Origin: Alkalicoccobacillus plakortidis
GTDB taxonomy: Bacteria > Bacillota > Bacilli > Bacillales > Bacillaceae_D
Assembly: GCF_023703085.1 (NCBI RefSeq)
Contig: NZ_JAMQJY010000001.1
Coordinates: 1,302,001 to 1,366,000 of the forward strand
Length of the DNA stretch: 64,000 bases
Direction: 5' to 3'
Position 1 is the first letter of the stretch, and every line of letters begins with the position of its first letter. The notes beneath the pieces were generated by a model that had not been told where the DNA came from, ran no database searches, and worked only from the letters and a program-made list of their open reading frames with translations. The position numbers and the translations under genes are program-made. Below are positions 50,980 through 59,889 of the stretch, one piece after another.

Positions 50980-52318
50980 CTACCTTTCATTAAGCCATTC
51001 CGTACTCTCTTGCTGAGCTTCTTCCAACGCTCTCTCTACAGTTTGTGCATCTGTTAGAGCACCTTCTAGTTTGGATTGAAGAATGAATCTAGGCTGAGAG
51101 GATGCCCACGGATATCGTGGAGTAATGGATGTCGTCATCGCTTCTAACACGGGAATCATTAGATCTTTTTCTTGTATACTTTCCCATTCTGTGGCATTTG
51201 CCAAGACGGGTGTACTGCCCCACTCTTCCCATAAATACTCTTGATAGAATTCACTTGAGGAGAATTTAATATACTCCCATGCTAACTCTTTATTATCTGA
51301 GTTATTAGTGATGGCATAAGGACTACCAGAAAACATTCCTCCTTTTCCTTCATCGTTTTTAAAGTTTTGAACGATGCCAAAACGACCTTCTAATCCTTGT
51401 GCATAAATTGATTTAATGTCTCCTGGACCCATATTGATAGAGATGGCAATATTGTTATCTGGCGTATTCCATTGCTCATTACCTTGACCATTGATAAAAC
51501 CTTCTGGCATATAATCAGTCATTTCTTTTAACCACTCTAAGGCATGATTCATCTCAGGAGAATCAAAATTCATCTCAATCTCATCCCACTTATAGCCCTC
51601 GCCCCAAGCTTCCATTAAAACCTTCCAAGACGTTGGTAAGCGTTAAGGCTGTATCATGTGTTCCATTAAAAAATATTCCGTAATTTTGTTCACCTGATAC
51701 TGGATTTGTACCAGTCATTTGCTTCGCTTTTTCCATGACTTCCTCTACAGTTGGGTATTCTGATAGTGGCTCTATTCCCCATTCTTCAAATAATTGCTTA
51801 TCATATTGAATAAACCTTGCATCCCCGAGCACTGGTAATGCATAGATCTGTAGTTCCTCATCGTCAGGTCCAAGTGTCATCCAACCCTCAACTAAATTCT
51901 CACTAAAATGATCTAAGCTGAATTCATCTTCGTCTATTAAACGTTGCAAAGGTTCTAACAATCCTTGTGCTGCAAAATCATTTACACCAGGCATTTGGAA
52001 TATATCCGCCTCTTTTCCCGCAATCATGGCTTGAGTATTTGGCACATAGTTTTTCCAAGGCATGATTACAAAATCAACAGTAGCTCCGGGATACAGCCTT
52101 TCAAATTCATCTTTTAATACATATAAGCCTCTAGATTTCTCTCCGGTGATCGGATCAGTTGTATCTTTCATTTGAACATCACCAATCATGGCAACTTTTA
52201 AATGACCAGACCACTCTCCCTCAACCGGTGCTGTAGTTGATTCATCTGAACCAGCACAAGCCATCAAACTTAAAGTCAAAACACTTGTTGTTACCGCTAG
52301 TACCCATGTCTTTTTCAT
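50980..52318 (-). CDS. Sugar ABC transporter solute-binding lipoprotein, frame broken
   Basis: MalE/UgpB-like extracellular substrate-binding protein, about 445 residues when joined. Signal peptide with lipobox LMAC (Cys about residue 21), then bilobed periplasmic-type domain. The frame breaks at minus-strand GCTTGG (CCAAGC 51604-51609): removing one T gives NGSWGEGYKW. Last gene of a permease-permease-lipoprotein operon, 13 bp after the second permease stop. Substrate unknown. Confidence 0.88.
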
Positions 52319-52330
52319 TTTTCTTCCCCC

Positions 52331-53164
52331 TTATTCTTTAATTCCACTTAATGCAATACTTTGAATGATGTATCGCTGTAAAAATAGAAAGGCAATAATA
52401 ATCGGGAGCACACTCATCGTGGCAAGAGCCATCGTCATCCCTGCTAGAGCTGTTCCATTTTCAAGTGAGAAACTTGCTAAAAAAAGTGGGATCGTGTGCA
52501 AATTTTCGTCATTTAACACAACAAGTGGCCAGACAAATTCATTCCAATTGCCCATAAATGACAAGATAATCATAGTTGCTGCGATTGGACCAGCTAAGGG
52601 TAGATACACTTGAAAAAAAGTCCTAAATTCACCTGCGCCATCTATTTGCGCTGCCTCTCTCAGACTATCTGGGATTCGATCAAAATATTGCTTACATAGA
52701 AAAACACCAAATCCATATAAAATAGAAGGAACAATGACTGGCCATAGTGTATTTAACAATCCACTAGCATTAAACATCTGATAAAGAGGAATCAATCTAG
52801 CTTCAATTGGAATCATCATTGTGGCGAGAACAAGAATAAATAATGCCTTCTTCCCCCTGAATTTCCCTTTGGAAAAGGCATATCCTCCTAAGAGAGCCGC
52901 AGAGACTTGAAGTGTGACAGAAGCAAGAGTTACAAATGTTGAGTTTAGATAGGCTCTAAGAATACGGCCATTTTCAAAAACTAATTCATAGTTAAATATC
53001 GCGAACTCACTTGGAATAAATGAAGGTGGAAATGGAATTCTCATATTAGACACACGATCAAAACTTACACTAAGCATCCACAGAAAAGGAGAGATCACTA
53101 GAACACCCATTACTAACAAAATCAGATACATAGCTATCTTAGATAAAAGACTGCGAGAGTTCAT
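52331..53164 (-). CDS. Sugar ABC transporter permease (MalG type)
   Basis: 277-residue inner-membrane permease with six predicted segments and the EAA loop EAAQIDGAGEFRTFFQVYLPL that contacts the ATPase. The CUT1 (carbohydrate uptake) type fits a two-permease system. Starts 18 bp after the first permease ends. Confidence 0.92.
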   Translation of the reverse strand: MNSRSLLSKIAMYLILLVMGVLVISPFLWMLSVSFDRVSNMRIPFPPSFIPSEFAIFNYELVFENGRILRAYLNSTFVTLASVTLQVSAALLGGYAFSKGKFRGKKALFILVLATMMIPIEARLIPLYQMFNASGLLNTLWPVIVPSILYGFGVFLCKQYFDRIPDSLREAAQIDGAGEFRTFFQVYLPLAGPIAATMIILSFMGNWNEFVWPLVVLNDENLHTIPLFLASFSLENGTALAGMTMALATMSVLPIIIAFLFLQRYIIQSIALSGIKE

Positions 53165-53181
53165 CTTCTAATCTCTCCTTT

Positions 53182-54111
53182 CTATATTTTTAATCTTGTT
53201 AACTTAAGATTTAGCATAGTGAATAGAAGTATGATGATAAACAGTAAACAAGTAGCTGCTGAAGCTATCCCAAATTCAAATCCACCGAAACCTCGTTCAT
53301 AAATAAAGGCAACCATTGTTTGTAATGATCGGTTTGGACTTCCTCCAGCACCTCCAAGCACAAATACCTCGTTAAATCGTTGGAGCCCTGATATCCACCC
53401 CATAATGATGAGAAAGGCAAATGTACCTGCCATATTTGGAATTGTTATATAAAACCACTGTTGCAAGCCGGACGCCCCGTCTATTTCAGAAGCTTCGTAC
53501 AATTCAGGAGAGATTGCCTGCAAATTGGCTAAACAAATAATAATGACAAAGCCTAACCAATGCCAGACGGTTAATAAAATTACGCCCCATTTAGAAGTTG
53601 AAGGATCTGAAAGCCAAGTTGAAGTTGGCAAACCAATCGTTGATAGAAAGTGGTTTAAAAGCCCTAGCTCAGGCTGAAGAACAAATGCAAAAATCATCGC
53701 TGCTGCAACAATTGAGGTGACGTTAGGTAGGAAAAAAAGGACTTTAAAAAAGCTCTGAAACTTTTGAATACGATTAATCATACTAGCAAGAATAAATCCC
53801 AAAGGTATTGCAATCAGAAGCTGAAAGAAGCCAATAAAAAACGTATTATAGACCGAATTCCAAAAAGACGAGGCACCGATGATCCTTTCATAATTTCGTA
53901 GTCCAACCCAATTCTCAATCGTCCCGTTTGAGCTATAGAAACTCAAACGAACCGATTCAAAAACTGGATACACAATAAATAATAAAATGCCAATCAGTGT
54001 AGGTGCTAAAAAGAGTAACCAAGTAAACATCGCTTTTTTCTTTTTTGTTTTAGTCAATTCAACATCTTGTACCTTTTTGGAACCATAATTACTTTCCACT
54101 TGTTCACCCAT
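53182..54111 (-). CDS. Sugar ABC transporter permease (MalF type)
   Basis: 309-residue permease; N-terminal charged tail then six hydrophobic segments with EAA-loop-like EASEIDGASGLQQWFYITIP. First gene of the operon; AAGGAGGTAAAAATG start and a cre site 31 bp upstream. No ATPase gene is in the cluster, so a shared ATPase such as MsmX probably energises it (inference from Bacillus CUT1 systems). Confidence 0.92.
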   Translation of the reverse strand: MGEQVESNYGSKKVQDVELTKTKKKKAMFTWLLFLAPTLIGILLFIVYPVFESVRLSFYSSNGTIENWVGLRNYERIIGASSFWNSVYNTFFIGFFQLLIAIPLGFILASMINRIQKFQSFFKVLFFLPNVTSIVAAAMIFAFVLQPELGLLNHFLSTIGLPTSTWLSDPSTSKWGVILLTVWHWLGFVIIICLANLQAISPELYEASEIDGASGLQQWFYITIPNMAGTFAFLIIMGWISGLQRFNEVFVLGGAGGSPNRSLQTMVAFIYERGFGGFEFGIASAATCLLFIIILLFTMLNLKLTRLKI

Positions 54112-54141
54112 TTTTACCTCCTTATCAAAAGTACGTCAGAA

Positions 54142-54155
54142 TGTTTGCGCTTACA
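54142..54155 (-). promoter_or_regulatory. cre (CcpA) site upstream of the sugar ABC operon
   Basis: TGTTTGCGCTTACA matches TGWNANCGNTNWCA at 13 of 14 positions on both strands. It lies 31-44 bp upstream of the first permease start, in the divergent region shared with the AraC regulator. Catabolite repression of the operon is inferred. Confidence 0.65.
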
Positions 54156-54279
54156 CAAACTTGTAAATAAGATTAAGTGAGACTCACTGCTATCAAGTAT
54201 AAATCTCATCTTCATTCAAAAGTAATGGTGTGATGTTCTAAAATATTGTTGTATTGTTTAAAAGAAAGGAGCGAATGGA

Positions 54280-55161
54280 TTGTCTAAATCAACATTATTT
54301 AGTGAAATAAAATTTGATGAACTTCCTTTTTCTTGGCACAATAATAAGCTTTCAGAACCTAACTTTGAGGGTTACTATCACTGGCATCAAGGGTGTGAAC
54401 TTCTAATTGTTTTTAGTGGTGAAGGACAAGTCATCGTAAATCAACATACATATCCACTTAAAAATGGAACCATCTTTTTCTTCCAACCATTTCAGCTTCA
54501 TAAGGTTTTTCCAAACAATTCTTCATCTATTCAGTATCAAAGAGCTACGTTTCATTTTGATCCTGTTTTTGCTAAAAACTGCCTCTCAAAATTTTCTACT
54601 CTATCCTCTTTTTTTAAAGAAATGAAAGAAGGTCTACTTATGAAACAATCATTTGATTTTAGTGAGGACCTCGATTTCATCTATAATCTTTGCTGTCAGT
54701 TTGACAAGATGACAAAAGATAATCTGCTTTCTTATAAGGAAGAGCTTGGTCAACTCCTTTTCATTCAATTGTTAGCCTACGTTCAATTTCATTTTAAAGA
54801 TCGGGATTCAATCAGCCACCTACGACGAAAACCTCATTATTCCGAAGAGGTGATGAACTGGATTGAAGATCATTTGGATCATTCATTTGATTTAAACCAG
54901 TTAGCATGTGATCTTCACCTTTCAAAGTCCTATGTATCGAAAATTTTTAAAATAGAAACCGGTAGCAGTATTACTGACTATTTAACAGCTAGACGAATAA
55001 AACACGCTTGTCACCTTTTACAAATGACAGATCATACCCTACAACATGTTGCGGAACAAATCGGTCTTTTGAACGTCTCCTACTTCATTCAACTCTTTAA
55101 AAAAGAAACAGGCATCACACCACATCAATATCGGATAAAATCGATTTACTTTTCTCCATAA
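54280..55161 (+). CDS. AraC-family regulator, divergent from the sugar ABC operon
   Basis: 293 residues. N-terminal cupin-like sugar-sensing half with HWHQGCELLIVFSGEGQVIV and DGTIFFFQPFQLH-like motifs, C-terminal double HTH (about residues 190-290, LACDLHLSKSYVSKIFKIETGSSITDYLTARRI). Start is TTG at 54280 with AAGGAG upstream. Likely activates the divergent transporter operon and the oxidoreductase genes that follow. Confidence 0.9.
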   Translation: MSKSTLFSEIKFDELPFSWHNNKLSEPNFEGYYHWHQGCELLIVFSGEGQVIVNQHTYPLKNGTIFFFQPFQLHKVFPNNSSSIQYQRATFHFDPVFAKNCLSKFSTLSSFFKEMKEGLLMKQSFDFSEDLDFIYNLCCQFDKMTKDNLLSYKEELGQLLFIQLLAYVQFHFKDRDSISHLRRKPHYSEEVMNWIEDHLDHSFDLNQLACDLHLSKSYVSKIFKIETGSSITDYLTARRIKHACHLLQMTDHTLQHVAEQIGLLNVSYFIQLFKKETGITPHQYRIKSIYFSP

Positions 55162-55267
55162 ACAACAATGAGGTATAAATGCCTCCTAACATTCGTTAAC
55201 GAGAGGGAAGTGTCTGTTTTAAAAATGAACTACACTTACTTTATAAGATTGATAAGGAGATGATTAA

Positions 55268-56434
55268 ATGAGCGATGTGGTTCGGATCGGAGTAATCGGA
55301 GCCGGCAATATGGGTACGGTTCATGCGAATTATCTGTATGAAGGTAGAATTAAAGGTGCTATTATAACAGCTATTCTTGAGGAGCGAGTTAGTCGAATCA
55401 ATGAGATTGAAAATCGGTTTTCAGAAGAAGTTGTTACCATTTATTCAGAGGAAGATGCATTTTTTCAATCAGGTCAGTTTGATGCTATTCTCATTGCAAC
55501 CCCTCATTATAGTCATCCACGCTTATCCATTCGTGCATTTAATCAAGGTATACACGTTCTTGTGGAGAAACCAGCTGGTGTCTATACAAAACAAGTGCGT
55601 GAAATGAATGAGGCCGCAGAAAAAAGTCAACTCGTTTTCTCTATGATGTATAATCAGCGTATGAACCCGATTTATCAGAAACTAAGAGAGCTCATCCTCT
55701 CCAATGAACTAGGTTCAATTAGAAGGCTTAATTGGATTATTACAGATTGGTACCGCTCTCAAAGTTACTATGATTCAAGTAGCTGGCGTGCTACCTGGCA
55801 AGGTGAAGGTGGCGGAGTGTTAATTAATCAATGCCCTCACCAGTTAGACCTAATGTATTGGCTAACAGGGATGATGCCTTCAAGATTGAGAGCTTTTTGT
55901 CAATTTGGGAAGTACAGAGAGATTGAAGTAGAAGATAATGTCACTGCATATGCGGAATATGACAATGGTGCTACGGCCGTATTTGTCACTACTACTGGTG
56001 AAGCTCCAGGTACAAATAGACTTGAGGTTACTGGTGATCGTGGAAAGATTGTGATTGAAAATGACGAGTTAACTTTTTGGCGTCTGCGACAGTCAGAAAC
56101 AGATTTTAATCAAGAATATACTGGTGGATTCGGAAAACCAGAGACCTGGAAGTGCGAAATTCCAGTAGAAGGATTAAATACCGCACATGAAGGAATTACA
56201 CAGAACTTTGTTAATGCCATTAAAGATCATGAGCCATTAGTTGCGCCTGGATCTGAAGGAATATATGGTCTCAGTCTCTCTAATGCGATGCAGCTATCAA
56301 CTTGGACAGATACATGGGTGACTTTCCCTATTGATGAAGACCTCTATCTACAACACCTTAACGAACAAATTGATCAATCAACTGTGCAAAAAGTAAGCAC
56401 TGGCAAATCGTTGAATGTCAAAGGTACTCACTAA
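55268..56434 (+). CDS. Gfo/Idh/MocA family oxidoreductase 1
   Basis: 388-residue NAD(P)-dependent dehydrogenase. Rossmann motif GVIGAGNMGTVHANYL, then FEKPAGVY-like VEKPAGVYTKQ (catalytic Lys) and SWRATWQGEGGGVLINQCPHQLDL with the conserved His region. Sugar or sugar-alcohol oxidation is expected. Ends 10 bp before the next dehydrogenase. Confidence 0.92.
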   Translation: MSDVVRIGVIGAGNMGTVHANYLYEGRIKGAIITAILEERVSRINEIENRFSEEVVTIYSEEDAFFQSGQFDAILIATPHYSHPRLSIRAFNQGIHVLVEKPAGVYTKQVREMNEAAEKSQLVFSMMYNQRMNPIYQKLRELILSNELGSIRRLNWIITDWYRSQSYYDSSSWRATWQGEGGGVLINQCPHQLDLMYWLTGMMPSRLRAFCQFGKYREIEVEDNVTAYAEYDNGATAVFVTTTGEAPGTNRLEVTGDRGKIVIENDELTFWRLRQSETDFNQEYTGGFGKPETWKCEIPVEGLNTAHEGITQNFVNAIKDHEPLVAPGSEGIYGLSLSNAMQLSTWTDTWVTFPIDEDLYLQHLNEQIDQSTVQKVSTGKSLNVKGTH

Positions 56435-56444
56435 GGAGGATTCT

Positions 56445-57536
56445 ATGAGCCGAAAAGATGGAATGAATTACGCACCTAAAGGGCAACCTCATCACGTCGT
56501 AGAAGATGGAGAATTTATTTTTGCAGCAATTGCATTAGACCACGGCCACATATATGGCATGTGTCAAGGTTTACTGGATGCAGGCGCTAGCTTACAAAAA
56601 GTATTTGATCCTGATCCCGAAAAAATGAAAGCGTTTCAAAATAAATTTCCCTCTGTTCAAATTGCTACATCTGAATCGGAAATCTTGGAAGATCCATCGA
56701 TTCATTTAGTTGCTGCTGCAGCCATTCCGAGTAAACGAAGTGAGCTTGGCAACCGGGTAATGAGACACGGAAAGGATTATTTTACAGATAAAACGCCATT
56801 CACTACGCTAGAACAGCTAGAAGAAACAAAACGAATATGCAAAGAGACAAAGCAAAAGTATATGGTTTATTATAGTGAACGTCTACATGTAGAGTCTGCG
56901 GTGTATGCGGGTCAGCTCATTGAAGCTGGAGCAATTGGAGAAGTCATTCAGGTGACCGGTTTTGGTCCCCATCGTTTAAATGCACCAAGCCGTCCAGATT
57001 GGTTCTTTAAGAAGGAGTATTATGGAGGAATTTTATGTGATATCGGTAGTCATCAAATCGAACAGTTTCTTTTTTACACAGGGAACAAGGATGCAACCGT
57101 TCTGCATAGTAAAGTGGCCAACTACACTTCAACCGATTATCCGGAATTAGAGGATTACGGCGATGCCACTCTAGTCGGTGAGAATGGAGCTAGTCATTTC
57201 TTTCGAGTTGACTGGCATACACCAGATGGATTAGGGGTCTGGGGTGATGGTCGATTATTTCTTATTGGTACAAAGGGAACCATCGAAATCCGTAAATATA
57301 TTGATGTTGCAAAAGACACAACAGGAGATCATTTGTATCTTGTAAATGACGATGGAGAGCAGCATTTTTCTGTTCAAGGTAAGGTAGGCTTTCCTTTTTT
57401 CGGTGAGCTCATTTTAGATTGTCTACATCGAACAGAACATGCAATGACTCAAGAGCATGCCTTTAAAGCAGCTGAGCTTTGCTTAATCGCACAAAAGCAA
57501 GCCAATCTAATTTATACATCACCGGTTCAATCTTAG
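56445..57536 (+). CDS. Gfo/Idh/MocA family oxidoreductase 2
   Basis: 363-residue relative of the family, more diverged at the dinucleotide-binding turn (FIFAAIALDHGHIYGM in place of GxGxxG) but with the DKTP-type motif DYFTDKTPFTTLEQ and GGILCDIGSHQIEQFL. ATG 56445 with AAGGAGGATTCT is chosen over the longer frame. Ends 0 bp before the second AraC gene. NAD use cannot be read directly. Confidence 0.88.
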   Translation: MSRKDGMNYAPKGQPHHVVEDGEFIFAAIALDHGHIYGMCQGLLDAGASLQKVFDPDPEKMKAFQNKFPSVQIATSESEILEDPSIHLVAAAAIPSKRSELGNRVMRHGKDYFTDKTPFTTLEQLEETKRICKETKQKYMVYYSERLHVESAVYAGQLIEAGAIGEVIQVTGFGPHRLNAPSRPDWFFKKEYYGGILCDIGSHQIEQFLFYTGNKDATVLHSKVANYTSTDYPELEDYGDATLVGENGASHFFRVDWHTPDGLGVWGDGRLFLIGTKGTIEIRKYIDVAKDTTGDHLYLVNDDGEQHFSVQGKVGFPFFGELILDCLHRTEHAMTQEHAFKAAELCLIAQKQANLIYTSPVQS

Positions 57537-58379
57537 ATGAGTACCACATCTATTCACGTTCCACACCTGTTTATGAACTATTTACAAGATCATAAATATG
57601 AGGTTCGTTTTCATTCGCATCAAGAAGCCGAACTCTTTTATTTTCATCGTGGAAAATGCACCTATCTCATTGGCGATAAGATTATTCATTTGGCTGCTGG
57701 TGATTTAATTCTGATGAATGGATTGACCTTACATCGCCCAAAACTATTTGAAGGTCAGCCTTATGTGCGCTCGACCATTCATTTTAATCAATCTTATTTT
57801 AAAAAGCTTCTTCAACCTATGGGTATGGAGAAGCTATTACATCCCTTCTCTACTCTCTCGTCTATCCATCTATCCTTTGAAGGGGACGATCGAGTGCGGT
57901 TGGAATCTTATCTATCAAATATGAACAAGTGCAAAAACGAAGATAGTCAGCTATCTTCGTTTCGCTACCAGCTTTTGTTTATGGATCTGTTGAGCTTTAT
58001 TTTTCCATTTTGCGAAAATCCGTTACAAAACATTTCTCTACCACAAACGGAAAAGGAATGGCATGTGCAAAACGTCATTACGTTTATTGAAAATCATTAC
58101 CAAACCAACTTCCATTTAGAGGCACTTGAGGATGAACTACATCTAAGTAAGTACTATCTATCAAAAATCTTTAAAGAAGTGACTGGTGTAACCATTTTTA
58201 AATACCTACATCAAAAACGAGTGAACCAAGCAAAGGTTAGTTTAATGCTTAATGAATCAATCAGTATTACAGATCTTGGGTATCAGAACGGATTTAAATA
58301 CCCCTCTCATTTCTCTAGAGTCTTCAAACAGTTAACAGGATTGACTCCAGAACAGTATCGTAAGGCGCTTGTGCAATAA
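57537..58379 (+). CDS. AraC-family regulator 2
   Basis: 280 residues with an N-terminal cupin-like region (FHSHQEAELFYFHRGKCTYLIGDKI) and a C-terminal AraC double HTH (about 180-278, LEDELHLSKYYLSKIFKEVTG). The ATG abuts the stop of the dehydrogenase gene, with no visible Shine-Dalgarno, implying translational coupling. Second AraC regulator in this module. Confidence 0.9.
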   Translation: MSTTSIHVPHLFMNYLQDHKYEVRFHSHQEAELFYFHRGKCTYLIGDKIIHLAAGDLILMNGLTLHRPKLFEGQPYVRSTIHFNQSYFKKLLQPMGMEKLLHPFSTLSSIHLSFEGDDRVRLESYLSNMNKCKNEDSQLSSFRYQLLFMDLLSFIFPFCENPLQNISLPQTEKEWHVQNVITFIENHYQTNFHLEALEDELHLSKYYLSKIFKEVTGVTIFKYLHQKRVNQAKVSLMLNESISITDLGYQNGFKYPSHFSRVFKQLTGLTPEQYRKALVQ

Positions 58380-58414
58380 TGCAATTGTGACTGGGACAGT
58401 TATAAACGGATAAC

Positions 58415-58460
58415 CTAAAAAGACGAATCATCCTGAATATGGGATCATTCGTCTTTTGAT
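58415..58460 (+). terminator. terminator of the dehydrogenase-AraC2 operon
   Basis: AAAAGACGAATCATCC / GGGATCATTCGTCTTTT stem followed by TGATTTT. Confidence 0.85.
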
Positions 58461-58501
58461 TTTAATACATATGAGAGAACGGGAAATCTGCAGTTTATTC
58501 G

Positions 58502-58617
58502 CTCCCAGGATGGGGGCACGCTTTCCGTGGGCGGGCGCTGAACTAAACCGGCTACGCCGTTTCATTTCAACCCTGCCCGTAAGTCCCACAGGAACCGGCC
58601 TCCCCCATCCCGTCCGC
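58502..58617. repeat. GC-rich structured repeat element, copy B
   Basis: Second copy of the element at 652-767, in the same plus-strand orientation. Outer stem GGATGGGGG (58508-58516) with CCCCCATCC (58602-58610), middle stem GGGCGGG (58529-58535) with the CCCTGCCC arm, apex around ACCGGC-tac-GCCGT. Positions that are A-T in copy A are G-C here at the same stem positions, so the fold is preserved. Confidence 0.7.
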
Positions 58618-58896
58618 TTGTGAGAGCCTCTTACACTCTTACTGGTTATACTTACTTGGTTACGTAAATTAAAATAGTGTTACTAATTTTAAAAACGGAT
58701 AGGCAGTGTACGAATGAATCAACATAGGAAATATTTAGGAATGAACGAAGCGAATCAATGCCAAGTCAAACATTTTGAATGAATCGCATAGGTTTATTAA
58801 TACTATACCGATCTGTCAGTAACTCAATCCTGCTTGGAAATCTGCCCAACCATCAAAGTTTATGTCCAAAGTAGCCCTACTCTCTTAGATTTAAAG

Positions 58897-58950
58897 AACA
58901 AAAAACCGAAGCAATATGTGGGTTAGGCAACATAAATGCTTCGGTTTTGT
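58897..58950 (-). terminator. terminator of the TIM-barrel isomerase gene
   Basis: Stem ACCGAAGCA...TATGT / ACATA...TGCTTCGGT (58905-58945) with loop GGGTTAGGCA and T-rich flank on the minus strand. The same loop type is in the mdh terminator at 931-990. Confidence 0.8.
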
Positions 58951-58988
58951 TCATATTTCTATCCTAGCTTCAATGTTTTTTCTTTATT

Positions 58989-59736
58989 CTATATTAGTGA
59001 GTTTAGATGTTCTAAACTGATCTCAAGACTTTTCATCGGATCACCCTTGCAAACATCTTGTTCAACGATATACCACTCAACGCCTGAACGCTCACCCCAC
59101 TCAAGGATCGGCGCGAAGTTAATACTGCCTGTTCCTAGCTCTGCAAAGGTTTCATCGCTATCCTTAGTCATATCCTTTAAATGGATAAGAGGCATCCTGT
59201 GTGAGTAAGCTTGGATAAATGCAAGAGGATCTAGTCCAAGCTTTTTTTACCCAATAGACGTCAATCTCTGCCAGAATTTTATTTTCGGGTGAAGGTTCTA
59301 ATAAGAATTCTAGTGCGGATTGTCCATTTATGTCCGTATCAAACTCAAAGTTATGATTATGATAACTCATTCGGAAGCCTTCTGCTTGTTTACTAATATC
59401 ATTTAGATGTTGTTTCACCTGTTTATAGCCATCAACCGTTTGCAATTCTTTAGGGAGCATAGGACAAACTAGATCTACAGTGTTGTATAGCTTTGTCTCT
59501 TCTAAAACCGTATCAAGCTCTGTTTGCAGTCTAGACAAACCAACATGCACACCTGCTGTTCCAAGTTGATACTCCTTTAAGTACGATGCAATTTCTTCTG
59601 GATCATGTCCTTTTGGCAAAGCCGATAGCTGAACTCCTGCCCATCCCATTTGTTTTAATTCTGCAAATACAGGAGCAATACCTCGTTTCATTTCCTCTCT
59701 TAATGTATATAATTGAGCTGCAAATTTTTCTTTCAT
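58989..59736 (-). CDS. Sugar phosphate isomerase/epimerase (TIM barrel), frame broken
   Basis: IolE/xylose-isomerase-like TIM-barrel protein, about 248 residues when joined. AAQLYTLREEM at the start, YHNHNFEF (metal His) and EIDVYWVKKAG. The frame breaks at minus-strand GCTTGG (CCAAGC 59236-59241): removing one T restores VKKAGLDPLAFIQAYSHRM. The unshifted frame reads a different tail. It lies between the sugar module and acsA, on the opposite strand to the dehydrogenases. Confidence 0.85.
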
Positions 59737-59849
59737 CTTCTATCTTCCTCCCGCTTTTTACTGCATGCTTTTATCTTAGTCTTATTCAACCACATATGCT
59801 GTTTTCTAGTTATCCAGTCTTTCATTTGACTTACTTCTCATTGGTGAAT

Positions 59850-59883
59850 GACAAAAAAACGCAGCCTCATATCGGCTGCGCCA
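59850..59883 (-). terminator. terminator of acsA
   Basis: GCAGCC / GGCTGC stem (59861-59879) followed by TTTTTTT on the minus strand, after the acsA stop. Confidence 0.88.
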
Positions 59884-59889
59884 TGCATA

